Shown here piece by piece: positions 36,160 through 44,505 of a stretch of DNA of 64,000 nucleotides (position 1 is the first letter of the stretch; each line of letters begins with the position of its first letter). The DNA lies in assembly GCF_900100435.1 (NCBI RefSeq), contig NZ_FNEX01000006.1, positions 310,001 through 374,000 on the forward strand. Direction: 5' to 3'. The position numbers and the translations under genes are program-made. The notes beneath the pieces are model-generated. The model was not told where the DNA came from. It searched no databases and saw only the letters and a list, made by a program, of their open reading frames with translations. Source of the stretch: Pedobacter sp. ok626. GTDB lineage: Bacteria > Bacteroidota > Bacteroidia > Sphingobacteriales > Sphingobacteriaceae.

Positions 36160-36178
36160 GAATATTATGGGTTAACCG

Positions 36179-36206
36179 CTAGCATTTTTGCAAGGCTAGT
36201 TTTTTT
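36179..36206 (+). terminator. Possible terminator after the solitary SASA gene
   Basis: A short CTAGC / GCTAG stem is followed by seven T residues just after the SASA stop, overlapping the end of the convergent LytTR gene. The stem is only 5 bp, so this is a weak call. Confidence 0.35.
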
Positions 36207-36886
36207 AGTTGACCAAAAAATTGCCTGCCAATCGGTATTTCGATTTTACCAATCTCTACATCATGGTTGGTAAAAGCAGTAATTCTGTGCGTAGGAACGA
36301 TAAAGGATCTGTGAATCCTTAGGAATTGATGTGGGGGCAACATAGATTGCACTGAGATGAGCGATTGTTTAACTAGTAAAGGCGTATCCAGATCCCGGTA
36401 TATTTTGATGTGGTCTTTAACACTTTCTATATAGAGAATGTTTTCGAGAAGGATTTTAACCATTTTTCTATTGACGCTGAAGTAAAGGTGACCATATCTG
36501 GAGTGATCGCTTTGTCTTTCTCCAATTTGGTTATCCATATTGATCACCTTGTTAACAGCTTTTAGAAACCGTTCCAGGCTCAAAGGCTTTAACAAGTAAT
36601 CTATAGCGTTTAATTCAAAAGCCTCAACCGCAAATTCCGGATATGAGGTGATAAAGATAACCTTAGGGGGCTGAGCTAAAGTTCTGATAAAGCTTGTCCC
36701 TAACAGCTCGGGCATCTTTATATCCAGAAAGATCAGATCAATTCTTTCTGTCTTTATAAATTCAATAGCTTTAAAAGCATTGTTGCAGGTGGCTACAACT
36801 TCAAGTTGTTCAACCATTTTACTATACTTTTCAACGATCTTTAAGGAAAGTTGTTCGTCATCTACAATTAAGCATTTCCAAATCAT
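36179..36886 (-). CDS. LytTR-family response regulator
   Basis: This 235-aa protein has a receiver domain (1-120; acidic pocket D9/D10, phosphoacceptor D55 in FLDIKMPE, then T/S and K in ITSYPEF and LLKPLS) and a C-terminal LytTR DNA-binding domain (about 130-232; LYIESVKDHIKIY, FLRIHRSFIV). Such regulators are usually paired with a LytS/YehU-type histidine kinase, but no kinase is adjacent. The gene is convergent with the SASA gene and divergent from the small secreted protein at 37110. Confidence 0.92.
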   Translation of the reverse strand: MIWKCLIVDDEQLSLKIVEKYSKMVEQLEVVATCNNAFKAIEFIKTERIDLIFLDIKMPELLGTSFIRTLAQPPKVIFITSYPEFAVEAFELNAIDYLLKPLSLERFLKAVNKVINMDNQIGERQSDHSRYGHLYFSVNRKMVKILLENILYIESVKDHIKIYRDLDTPLLVKQSLISVQSMLPPHQFLRIHRSFIVPTHRITAFTNHDVEIGKIEIPIGRQFFGQLKKLALQKC

Positions 36887-37082
36887 ATTCTTAGCACTAG
36901 ATATTGCTGTTCTAAAACGCAGAAGATCTTTTATTGTTCATAATTAATCGTATGAATGGTATGTTTCTGTGTGCCAAACACCTATATCTGATTATAAAGC
37001 GGTTCATGAGCTTATATCCGTTGTATGAATTCGTTCAATAGGAGTGTAGCTTGCTATTGATTTCTCGGATTGCAAGACTGTT

Positions 37083-37090
37083 TACATTTG
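37083..37090 (+). promoter_or_regulatory. Possible -7 promoter box (TAnnTTTG)
   Basis: TACATTTG matches the Bacteroidota -7 consensus and lies 20 bp before the start at 37110. The nearest upstream TTG is 23 bp away, a little long for the -33 box. Confidence 0.35.
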
Positions 37091-37109
37091 ATGTGATTTA
37101 AATTTTAAG

Positions 37110-37601
37110 ATGATGAAAAAACGGATGTTTTTTGTATTATTCTGTGGATTGATATCCCTTCTAGGAATGAATAGCACATCTGCACAGATAAAACTTAGTG
37201 AAGTAACAATTCGAGGTACAGCAAGTAGGACGGTTGTTAATAATGAGGTTTCGAAATCATTTAACCAGTTGTTTAAGGATGCTGTAGCTCCTCAATGGTA
37301 CGAAGTGAATAAGCGGTATGTAGTTAATTTTATCATGAATGACAAAAAAAACAGGGCCGTATTCACCAAGGGTGGTTCCTTAGTGTATCATTTGATTTAT
37401 GCTGCAGAAAATGAAGTTCCTGAAGATGTTAAGTCTATTGTGAAAGGTAAATATCCAGACCACAACATCACCTTTTCAGTTCAAGTTGAGCAGAATGATC
37501 AAAAGGTTTGGTTTATAAATGTGGAAAATGCGAGCAAGATACTCATTCTTAGGGTTAACGCAGATGACTTGACCCTTATGGATACGATTGACAAAGCATA
37601 A
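37110..37601 (+). CDS. Small secreted protein of unknown function
   Basis: This 163-aa protein has a signal peptide (MMKKRMFFVLFC...STSAQ, cleavage near residue 26). The mature part is a mixed alpha/beta domain with KSFNQLFKDAVAPQWYEVNKRYVVNFIMND and a second similar half around KYPDHNITFSVQVEQNDQKVWFINVE, which together recall the PepSY/BLIP-like fold of small periplasmic proteins. I cannot assign a function. It is divergent from the LytTR regulator, which may control it. Confidence 0.75.
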   Translation: MMKKRMFFVLFCGLISLLGMNSTSAQIKLSEVTIRGTASRTVVNNEVSKSFNQLFKDAVAPQWYEVNKRYVVNFIMNDKKNRAVFTKGGSLVYHLIYAAENEVPEDVKSIVKGKYPDHNITFSVQVEQNDQKVWFINVENASKILILRVNADDLTLMDTIDKA

Positions 37602-37606
37602 GGGAC

Positions 37607-37650
37607 AAAAAAAGAACTAAACATCACAATCGATGCTTAGTTCTTTTTTT
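37607..37650. terminator. Bidirectional terminator between convergent genes
   Basis: A 14-bp stem (AAAAAAAGAACTAA and its complement) is extended by an inner CATC/GATG pair. It has T runs on both strands, between the ends of the secreted-protein gene (37601) and the TonB receptor gene (37683). Confidence 0.8.
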
Positions 37651-37682
37651 GAAGTATTTCTTAGCGCCTAGCTAAAATGAAT

Positions 37683-40259
37683 TTAGAAAGCATAGCGTAA
37701 GGTAACACCGTAAGTTCTTGGATCACCTAGTACACCCGCATACAAGCCCGAGTTACCGGCAGCAGCTTGCAATTGCTCATAGTACTTCGTATTTCCCAGG
37801 TTTCTGCTCCAGGCAAAAACTGAGAATTTATCTGACTTAAATCCTATTCTTGCGTTCAATAGCGCATAACCATCCACATTTAACACTTTTGAAGGAGTTG
37901 GATTTGAAGAGTATTCTGAGCGGTAGCTGGCATCACCAGCAATAAAATATCTACCATTTTGGGTAGCCAAACCACCGGCAACGCTAAATTCTGCACCGCC
38001 CGAAACATTCCATTTAGATATACCTGGTATTCTGCCACCGGAAGCATCTTTAAATGCTACCTGGGTAGCAACGTTGTTAACGAGTTCCGTATGGCCGGTT
38101 TCTTCTAAAGGTAGGGGAGCATTGGTGAATTTTACATATTTGCCATCAAGATAAGCTACGGCGGCATTTAAAGTTAAGAACTTCTCCAACTGATAACTTC
38201 CATCAACTTCCAGACCTTTTACGTTAACTTTCTCAGCATTGGCAAGGTAACCTCTGTTTACGCCTAACTGTGGAGATTGAACATTGGTTTGGTAATCTTT
38301 AATATCCGTATTAAAACCAGTTACGTTTAGCAAAAAGCCTTTAAGCGGTTTTGTTTTAACACCTAACTCATAATGTTGAACGTATTCAGGTTTCACTACA
38401 GCCAAAGACAAGTCAGCCTCGCCAGTAGAAGTAGTTGGTAAACCACCAACGTTAACACCAACTGGTTTATAAGCAGTAGAATAATTTCCGTAAACGTTTA
38501 GCTTAGTAGTAGGGCGATAAGATAACGTAAGGTTACCAGACAGATTGTTGTTGTTTGTACTTGTAGCGAATTGCTGATTGCTATAAACAGCGGCTTTAAG
38601 CGCAAGTAAAGCTGCGTCTGTAGTTTGCAGACCTCCGTAAGTTACCCTGTCGTAGTCAACATCTTTCTTGTCATAGGTGAACCTTAAACCTGGTAATACG
38701 TGTAGGTGCTCGATAAACTCCCAGTCAGCCTGAGCAAAAACGGCAGCACTCAATGATTTAATGGTTGAATTGGTTTTTATACCAAAGCCATCTAACAGAC
38801 CAGGGGTTGAATATAATGCTTGAGCACCAGTAGCTGATGTTTGTACAAATCTCCACTGATCTTTACCCACTTCTTCAGTCTGAGCTAGTCCTTTTAAATT
38901 TTGAGCAAGTGCAAATACACCAATTACGCCACTTACTTTCTCCGTAAGATTACCTGCATATCTAACTTCTTGCGAATATTGATCATGACGGGAGTTACCT
39001 TGAGATTTGGTCAATGCAGAGAATTCAGAGAAATCCCTGTCATTTGTAGGATCCCAGTTCCAGAATCTCCAGGCTGTAGTAGAAGTAAGGGTTCCATTAC
39101 CGATTTTATAATCCACATTGACTGATATTCCACCAATGGATTGATCTTGCTTCCATGGTGTATTGGTGCTGATCTCTCTTGAAAAAGGGTCTATTTTAGG
39201 CTGCTGATAACCTAAATCAGAAATAATCTTGGCATACTGGCGGTAAGCGCTTCTCTCTGTGGGGGTAACACCTGCAATTACCAATGGGTAACCTGCAGGG
39301 TGTTGGATGCTTACATCACTGCTTAACAATACTTGTAATTTATCAGATGGGGTGTAATACAACTGACCTTTAAAACCAAGGTTATTTTGACCGCTGTATT
39401 TGCGTTCTTCCCTGGTATTCCAGATAGTACCATCACGTTGCGTACCTGAGATAGATAATTTTGCCGCAAGATTTTTGGCTACACCACCCGAAACTGATGT
39501 TTTTGCTTGTATAAAATTATAATTTCCAAAACTCAATTCTACTTTTGCTGTAGGTATTTGAGTTGGTTTTGTGGTCGTAATGTTAAATGCTCCAGCGGTA
39601 GTGTTTTTACCAAATAAGGTACCTTGAGGACCACGCAGGATTTCTATTCTTTCGATGTCAAGAAAATCCGTAGAAGTAGCGGCTGGACGAGCCTGGTAAA
39701 CTCCATCTACATAAAAGCCTACACCCGGATCAATACCGTCGTTCGTTAAACCGAATGTAGAGCCCAAGCCCCTGATATTAAGTGTTGTGTTTCTTGCATT
39801 TGAAGCATATAATTGAACAGAAGGAACCAGTTCTTTTAAGCGGTTAACGTTAAAAGCACCTGCATTTTCTGCCGCTTGTCCACCAATAACGGTAATTGCA
39901 ATTGGTACATCCTGTAACACCTCCACACGTCTTCTTGAGGTTACCACGATCTCGTCCAGGAGTTCACTTTCAACCAGGACTAACTCAAAGGGTGCTTCCT
40001 GAAGCTTTAATATCTGAAAATCCTGTGCTTTGTAACCAACTGAACTGACTTGAAGGAAAAATGGAAGCTCTTGCTTTGAATCGATGCTGAAGAAACCTTT
40101 TTCATCAGCAATGGTTGAGATCTTAGTGCCTCTTATTTTCACAGTTGCTTTTGGAACCGGAGTGCCATTCGTATTCTTTATGGTACCTGTTATGCTTTGG
40201 GCAAAAGTAAAGCTTGCCGTAAGCAGAAATGATAAAAGGATAAGTATGCTTTTTTTCAT
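37683..40259 (-). CDS. TonB-dependent outer-membrane receptor, stand-alone
   Basis: This 858-aa protein has a signal peptide (ending FAQ, residue 20), a carboxypeptidase-regulatory-like domain (about 22-100), a TonB-box-like LDEIVVTSRRR, a plug domain (about 110-225; NIRGLG, IEILRGPQGTLFGKNTTAGAFNI) and a beta-barrel ending in YGVTLRYAF. It lacks a SusD partner, so it is of the siderophore/vitamin/organic-nutrient class rather than a SusC. The ligand is unknown. The transcript has a roughly 300-nt leader containing a five-cysteine mini-ORF (40434-40499), which points to control by cysteine or sulphur supply and perhaps a sulphur-containing ligand. Confidence 0.92.
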   Translation of the reverse strand: MKKSILILLSFLLTASFTFAQSITGTIKNTNGTPVPKATVKIRGTKISTIADEKGFFSIDSKQELPFFLQVSSVGYKAQDFQILKLQEAPFELVLVESELLDEIVVTSRRRVEVLQDVPIAITVIGGQAAENAGAFNVNRLKELVPSVQLYASNARNTTLNIRGLGSTFGLTNDGIDPGVGFYVDGVYQARPAATSTDFLDIERIEILRGPQGTLFGKNTTAGAFNITTTKPTQIPTAKVELSFGNYNFIQAKTSVSGGVAKNLAAKLSISGTQRDGTIWNTREERKYSGQNNLGFKGQLYYTPSDKLQVLLSSDVSIQHPAGYPLVIAGVTPTERSAYRQYAKIISDLGYQQPKIDPFSREISTNTPWKQDQSIGGISVNVDYKIGNGTLTSTTAWRFWNWDPTNDRDFSEFSALTKSQGNSRHDQYSQEVRYAGNLTEKVSGVIGVFALAQNLKGLAQTEEVGKDQWRFVQTSATGAQALYSTPGLLDGFGIKTNSTIKSLSAAVFAQADWEFIEHLHVLPGLRFTYDKKDVDYDRVTYGGLQTTDAALLALKAAVYSNQQFATSTNNNNLSGNLTLSYRPTTKLNVYGNYSTAYKPVGVNVGGLPTTSTGEADLSLAVVKPEYVQHYELGVKTKPLKGFLLNVTGFNTDIKDYQTNVQSPQLGVNRGYLANAEKVNVKGLEVDGSYQLEKFLTLNAAVAYLDGKYVKFTNAPLPLEETGHTELVNNVATQVAFKDASGGRIPGISKWNVSGGAEFSVAGGLATQNGRYFIAGDASYRSEYSSNPTPSKVLNVDGYALLNARIGFKSDKFSVFAWSRNLGNTKYYEQLQAAAGNSGLYAGVLGDPRTYGVTLRYAF

Positions 40260-40344
40260 GATTTTAATATTTATTGATTTGTCGGTTTATTGGTTTTATT
40301 TAGGGTGGTTGTTGCTTTGATAAAATTGCATAGCATGGCCATGT

Positions 40345-40362
40345 GGATGTTTTTAGACATCC
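40345..40362 (-). promoter_or_regulatory. Hairpin in the leader of the TonB receptor gene
   Basis: GGATGT and its perfect complement ACATCC are separated by 6 bases, between the five-cysteine mini-ORF and the receptor start. No T run follows, so it is not a classical terminator. It could be part of a switch controlling translation or Rho access. Confidence 0.35.
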
Positions 40363-40433
40363 TCTATTTCATATTTTAAAATTGTTAAAGGGGTGTAAGC
40401 GTTAGTTTTTCGTAGCGATTACAGTAGGCTGAA

Positions 40434-40499
40434 TCAGCAGCAACAACAACAGCGGTCTACGAGGAAGTACATTTCTTCTTTAGCCATCTTTCTTTTCAT
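40434..40499 (-). CDS. Five-cysteine leader peptide (putative cysteine-responsive uORF)
   Basis: A 21-codon ORF starts with ATG at 40499 and reads MKRKMAKEE..., then YFLVDR followed by five cysteines (codons TGT TGT TGT TGC TGC) and TGA. It lies 54-60 nt downstream of a consensus-type promoter and 174 nt before the TonB receptor gene, so it is in the receptor's 5' leader. A run of rare-amino-acid codons directly before a stop is how leader-peptide attenuators sense charged tRNA; poly-cysteine leader ORFs with this job are known in mycobacteria. A role here is inferred. A short secreted or metal-binding peptide is the alternative. The remaining leader (40260-40433) holds one small hairpin. Confidence 0.6.
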   Translation of the reverse strand: MKRKMAKEEMYFLVDRCCCCC

Positions 40500-40560
40500 T
40501 TTTATAAAATGCAAATCTGTTTTCATTTACTTGTTGTTGGTAAACAGTTGTTTAGTTGGA

Positions 40561-40591
40561 CAAATATAGTATAGTATTTTATTATTCGCAA
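40561..40591 (-). promoter_or_regulatory. Promoter of the leader peptide-TonB receptor transcript
   Basis: On the minus strand, TTG (40591-40589), a 20-bp spacer and TATATTTG (40568-40561) match the Bacteroidota -33/-7 consensus. Transcription would start near 40553, about 55 nt before the mini-ORF. An ATTATTCG direct repeat (40581 and 40616) and an AATCTA/TAGATT inverted repeat surround the -33 box and could be an operator. Confidence 0.6.
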
Positions 40592-40664
40592 TAAAATCTA
40601 TGGAAATAGTAGATTATTATTCGAAATGATGAAGTTAGTTGTTTGAAAGGGGCTTTGATTGCCT

Positions 40665-41504
40665 TTAATCGTGCTTTATGAGCTTGTATTTTAATTGTCC
40701 AAGACTCGATATCTCTTCGTCTTCGCTTTTGGTTTTTATAACTTCGTAAAGATTAATGGTATCGCCTTTAATTTCATAGGTATACCATTTTTGATTTTTT
40801 ATTCGAAAATTCAAGAAAATAAAATCAAGACTATCTTCTGGACCTTCTACAAAGTCAGTGTTAATGTAATAAGTAGTAAAGCCAGGCAATCCGATTATCT
40901 TGCCGTCATTTGTTAACTGAATAGTTCTTGATTTTCCCGTAGTGTCTGTCATTTTATATTTACCTGCCACTAAAGTTTTATTCACCATATACTGCAAAGC
41001 TTCTTCGGTACGTAGGGGAGCTTTTTGGTATTCACTTTGCTCGATTAGTTTCTTATTCTTGTCGTAATGATAAATTACCATTGAGGTGTCTTTGGTTGAA
41101 ATTGAATAACCCAATTCATAAAAATTTGATTTATTATCATAATCTATCATATTTGTTGGAAATGAATTTGGAGCTATTCCTGCTCTAAGAAAAATATGAA
41201 AGCCACCGCCTTCGTGAAAAGTTGCTGCGCCAATTTCTAAACTGTCACCTTTAATTTTACTAGCATCAATATATAATTCAACAAATGAGTTTACATTATT
41301 TTCAGATTTGGCTGGTGATTTTGTTTTCTTGAGATTGTCAATATAGACACGTCGAACCCAGGAACCATTGATTATTGATTTAAAATTTGGTTGAACTTCA
41401 ATAATTTTATTTTCGGCCGGCTTGCTAGTAGTGTCTGTATTTGTCTGGCAAGCGGCCAGCATAGTAAGCGTAAATAGTGTCAGTAATTGTTTGATTGGTT
41501 TCAT
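40665..41504 (-). CDS. Lipoprotein of unknown function
   Basis: I place the start at 41504, which gives a lipoprotein signal (MKPIKQLLTLFTLTMLAAC, lipobox LAAC) and 279 aa; an in-frame start at 41546 adds 14 residues. The mature part begins with a low-complexity T/S/K linker, then two beta-rich segments. The second (GKYKMTDTTGKSRTIQLTNDGKIIGLPGF...) looks like a small lipocalin-type barrel. No family is recognised. It is 66 bp downstream of the YcxB-like gene on the same strand. Confidence 0.7.
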   Translation of the reverse strand: MKPIKQLLTLFTLTMLAACQTNTDTTSKPAENKIIEVQPNFKSIINGSWVRRVYIDNLKKTKSPAKSENNVNSFVELYIDASKIKGDSLEIGAATFHEGGGFHIFLRAGIAPNSFPTNMIDYDNKSNFYELGYSISTKDTSMVIYHYDKNKKLIEQSEYQKAPLRTEEALQYMVNKTLVAGKYKMTDTTGKSRTIQLTNDGKIIGLPGFTTYYINTDFVEGPEDSLDFIFLNFRIKNQKWYTYEIKGDTINLYEVIKTKSEDEEISSLGQLKYKLIKHD

Positions 41505-41570
41505 TCTGAAATTGATGTTAAAGACTGAAAGTAGACAACTTTGCATGTTGGTTATTGTTTTCTCCTAGAA

Positions 41571-42095
41571 TTACCATTTCCAATCCAAATCAAGGAGAAA
41601 GGGCAGATTATTTGTCGTCACTGCTTTTTTTATATCGTCGCAAAGAGAAGTGCTGATTTTTGGAATGATCAGAGTTTGGCTGTTATTAAGGTTAATTAGG
41701 AAATGGTCAGCTATTTCAGAGATGAGTATTATTCCTGAAAACTTATATTTATAATCACCAGCCAGGTCAATAATATGTAAATGATCTTGATTTATTTCCA
41801 GTTGAATCGGCGAATCAGCCATTCCACTTAATTCAGTTACTGCTGCTAGTTTTAAAGCCTTATTTATTGAATACTTCATAAATAGGTTTCTCGTTAGCAC
41901 ATATAGCGCTGCAACGACTAATAGAATGATAGCAAAAACATTACTATCTATATAAAAACAGATAGCACTTAAAATAACGAAGTAAGTGGCTAAAAACCAC
42001 ATGGTTTTTCTGCCTCTCTTTAATCTACCCGTCGTTGAAGTATAGTGTTGTAAAAAGATCAATAGATCATCTTTTGAAAGCGTATAAGTATACAT
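41571..42095 (-). CDS. YcxB-like membrane protein
   Basis: This 174-aa protein has a short N-terminal cytoplasmic segment (YTYTLSKDDLLIFLQHY), two adjacent transmembrane helices (about 32-50 and 52-70) and a C-terminal soluble domain. The ending (FSGIILISEIADHFLINLNNSQTLIIPK) matches the YcxB-like domain. The function of this family is not established. It is upstream of, and probably cotranscribed with, the lipoprotein gene at 40665. Confidence 0.7.
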   Translation of the reverse strand: MYTYTLSKDDLLIFLQHYTSTTGRLKRGRKTMWFLATYFVILSAICFYIDSNVFAIILLVVAALYVLTRNLFMKYSINKALKLAAVTELSGMADSPIQLEINQDHLHIIDLAGDYKYKFSGIILISEIADHFLINLNNSQTLIIPKISTSLCDDIKKAVTTNNLPFLLDLDWKW

Positions 42096-42140
42096 AGAAT
42101 TGGTTTAATAAGTATATACAATGGTATGAAAATTTCCGTC

Positions 42141-42217
42141 TAAAAACCAAACCATCCCTTCTTTTTTGCCAGTTCTTCTGGTATCTCCAATTCTGCTGCC
42201 CGGGCTTCCTTTAAATG
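42141..42217 (-). repeat. 77-bp direct repeat, left copy (PUL 2 boundary)
   Basis: Matches 55774-55850 at 76 of 77 positions. The right copy is the 3' end of an intact gene; this one is an orphan. The two copies bracket PUL 2, 13.6 kb apart. Confidence 0.85.
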
Positions 42218-42273
42218 ATGTTCTACTTTTTTCGTCCTCAAATCTTTTCGTTCCTGTAACTCTTAGTGACTTC
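42141..42273 (-). pseudogene. 3'-end fragment of a WG/Sel1-repeat gene
   Basis: On the minus strand this encodes the same C-terminus as the gene at 55773-57971 (KEARAAELEIPEELAKKKGW, then FGF, here followed by TAG instead of TAA). Upstream of the 77-bp near-identical part the similarity continues to about 42273 but is degraded, and a 2-base difference breaks the frame. It is therefore a non-functional remnant. The rest of the gap up to 42391 holds the tandem box at 42303. Confidence 0.75.
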
Positions 42274-42302
42274 CAGGAATCTGGCGATTACAATATCACT
42301 TT

Positions 42303-42342
42303 ATGATGAATAGGTCAAAATAAATGATGAATAGAACAAATT
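42303..42342 (+). promoter_or_regulatory. Tandem 21-bp-spaced box, copy A (putative HTCS operator)
   Basis: ATGATGAATAG occurs at 42303 and 42324, each followed by a related A-rich tail (GTCAAAATAA and AACAAATT). The 21-bp period equals two helical turns, the spacing used by AraC-type DNA-binding domains on direct repeats. It lies 50 bp before the GH74-like gene, pointing towards it. Confidence 0.65.
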
Positions 42343-42391
42343 AAGCCCGGTCATTTATGCTTCTTTTGACGCATCGTTAAAAAATACATTC

Positions 42392-44491
42392 ATGAATTTT
42401 AACTACCATAAAATATATATGCTCATCCTATTTGTACTTTTGATAGGGCAGGCATGCAAAACTTCGGCTCAGGCCTACCAATGGAGCAATGTACGTATAG
42501 GTGGTGGCGGTGCAACTATCAATGTTAAGGCACACCCTAAGGTACCCAATTTGTTTTTTATAACCACAGATGTAGGAAACCCTTACCGCTGGAATAATAA
42601 GGAGCAAAAATGGGAGGGTCTTTTAAACGGAATACCGGAAAGTTTGTGGAATGTTGGTGCCTGCGCCAGCTTGGCTATAGATCCTAATGATGTTACCGGT
42701 AATATCCTTTATGCAACAGTGGGCAAGTATGGCATTACTGGGGCAGCTGGCGGCAAAGTAATAAAATCGGCTGATAGGGGAAACACCTGGCAGGATGCCG
42801 GCCTGAGCCTAAAGGTGCGCTCAAATAAAGACCAGTTGTGTGGCGACCGTCTGGTGGTTGATCCGGTCAATAGCAGCGTGGTTTATGTAACCAGCTTTAG
42901 TGATGGTACTTACCGGGGGGAATACGGCGGGACCCGCTGGAAAAAGATCAGCAGACTGAATGGACAATTTATTGGCTTTGATTCAAGTCGCGGCAAGCTA
43001 AATGGTATGACCAAAACTGTTATTGTTGGATGCCATAACGGTATATATCGTAGCGATAACGCCGGAGCGTCCTTTGCTTTAATGCCGGGCAGCCCTAAAA
43101 ACAGCCGGCGGGCAGCATTTCATCCCGATGGATCAATTTATGTAACTACAAGCACCGGCGTATTTAAGTATAAAGATAGCTGGACTAATATTTCGCCAGA
43201 AAATACCAGTTTTGTAGCCGTAGCCATAAATCCGGCCGCAACCGCAGAGGTAATTGTAAGTACCAATGCAGGCAAATTACCTAATTTTTATATCAGTGAG
43301 GATGGGGGTGCTAATTGGACAAAAATTATTAGAAAGCCCGATTTTTCTGAAGTCCCTTTTGCCGAATGGTCGCACTTTGCACTTTCAACCTTTGATTTCT
43401 GCTGGGATCCATTTAATCACAACCAAGTTTGGTTTTCCGATTTTTTTAACGCCTACCAAACTGCAGATATCCGGGCAAAGGAGGTTTTGTGGCGGGCCAG
43501 GGCCGTAGGTCACGAAGAGATTGTAACGCTGGGCGTAATGGTTTGCCCGCCATCGGGGTCTAACGAGCTATTATCCTGTACAGCGGATCTGGGCGGTTTT
43601 GATCATCCATCGATTTTACAGCCACCAGCTGTCAGTATGTTTAAGTTTTTTCCCTGGGTAGCACCGGACCTGCTTTCGGGCAATATGACGGGGGTTGCCA
43701 TACAGGAAACCAATCCTGATTTTATTGCCCGTGTAGGGCGACGGGGATGGGATGGTGCAGGGCTGGGTGGCTGGTCTGCCGATGGTGGACTGCATTACGA
43801 GCAATGGATATGCCCTGTTGATGCCAAAGGCGGGCGCATTGCCGTATCAGCGGCTAACGAAACCATGATATGGGCAACACAGAACGGGCCGGTTTATCGC
43901 TCTGTAAACCGCGGTAAAACCTGGGATAAGGTTGTGGGCGCACCTGCGGCTGCAGTAGGACCCGGCAATACCTTTTTATACATTAACCCATTAGCGGCGG
44001 ATAAGGTGAATGCCGACAAGTTTTATATGTATAAAGGCGGCAAATTTTATGTGAGCTATAATGGCGGCGCATCTTTTAAAGCAACTGCCGCTAGCTTACC
44101 ATCGGTAAACAACACTAGTTTTATGAAAATAGAAACAACACCAGGAATTGAGGGCGATGTTTGGCTGTCGCTGGAAGATAAGGGGTTGTTTCACTCTACT
44201 AATTCGGGTGCATCATTCAGCCGGGTAGGGGCGGTTGAATATTCGCGTTTATTTGCCTGTGGCAAGGCCGCCGTTAATACCCCGGCTATTTATGTTTTAG
44301 GAACAGTAAATGGTATAAAAGATGGTATTTTCCGGTCGGACGATAACGGCAAGACCTGGCTGCGCATTGATACGCCTGCCTATAGAATGGGCATGGAGCC
44401 CAACGCCATGGCGGCAGACCGTATAACCTACGGAAAAGTGTTTGTTGGTACTAATGGCAATGGCATATATGTGGGACAACCGGAAAATTAA
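42392..44491 (+). CDS. GH74-like beta-propeller glycosidase
   Basis: This 699-aa secreted protein has an N-terminal signal (LIGQAC could be a lipobox, or cleavage may follow TSAQA). It has many BNR/Asp-box-like turns (SADRGNTW, SDNAGASF, SEDGGANW, SVNRGKTW, SDDNGKTW) forming a double seven-bladed propeller. The opening WSNVRIGGGG and TDVGNPYRW (D60) and the later CTADLGGFDH (D399) match the two catalytic-aspartate regions of GH74 xyloglucanases. It probably cleaves a beta-glucan backbone such as xyloglucan. It is the first gene of PUL 2, 15 bp before the SASA gene, and its codons look richer in G+C than those of Region 2. Confidence 0.78.
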   Translation: MNFNYHKIYMLILFVLLIGQACKTSAQAYQWSNVRIGGGGATINVKAHPKVPNLFFITTDVGNPYRWNNKEQKWEGLLNGIPESLWNVGACASLAIDPNDVTGNILYATVGKYGITGAAGGKVIKSADRGNTWQDAGLSLKVRSNKDQLCGDRLVVDPVNSSVVYVTSFSDGTYRGEYGGTRWKKISRLNGQFIGFDSSRGKLNGMTKTVIVGCHNGIYRSDNAGASFALMPGSPKNSRRAAFHPDGSIYVTTSTGVFKYKDSWTNISPENTSFVAVAINPAATAEVIVSTNAGKLPNFYISEDGGANWTKIIRKPDFSEVPFAEWSHFALSTFDFCWDPFNHNQVWFSDFFNAYQTADIRAKEVLWRARAVGHEEIVTLGVMVCPPSGSNELLSCTADLGGFDHPSILQPPAVSMFKFFPWVAPDLLSGNMTGVAIQETNPDFIARVGRRGWDGAGLGGWSADGGLHYEQWICPVDAKGGRIAVSAANETMIWATQNGPVYRSVNRGKTWDKVVGAPAAAVGPGNTFLYINPLAADKVNADKFYMYKGGKFYVSYNGGASFKATAASLPSVNNTSFMKIETTPGIEGDVWLSLEDKGLFHSTNSGASFSRVGAVEYSRLFACGKAAVNTPAIYVLGTVNGIKDGIFRSDDNGKTWLRIDTPAYRMGMEPNAMAADRITYGKVFVGTNGNGIYVGQPEN

Positions 44492-44505
44492 CTTAAATTA
44501 ATGCG

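Noticed and set aside
40437..40451. CAA/CAG trinucleotide run read as a simple-sequence repeat on the + strand
   Set aside because: It is short and imperfect, and on the other strand it is the five-cysteine run of a well-placed mini-ORF, which explains it better.
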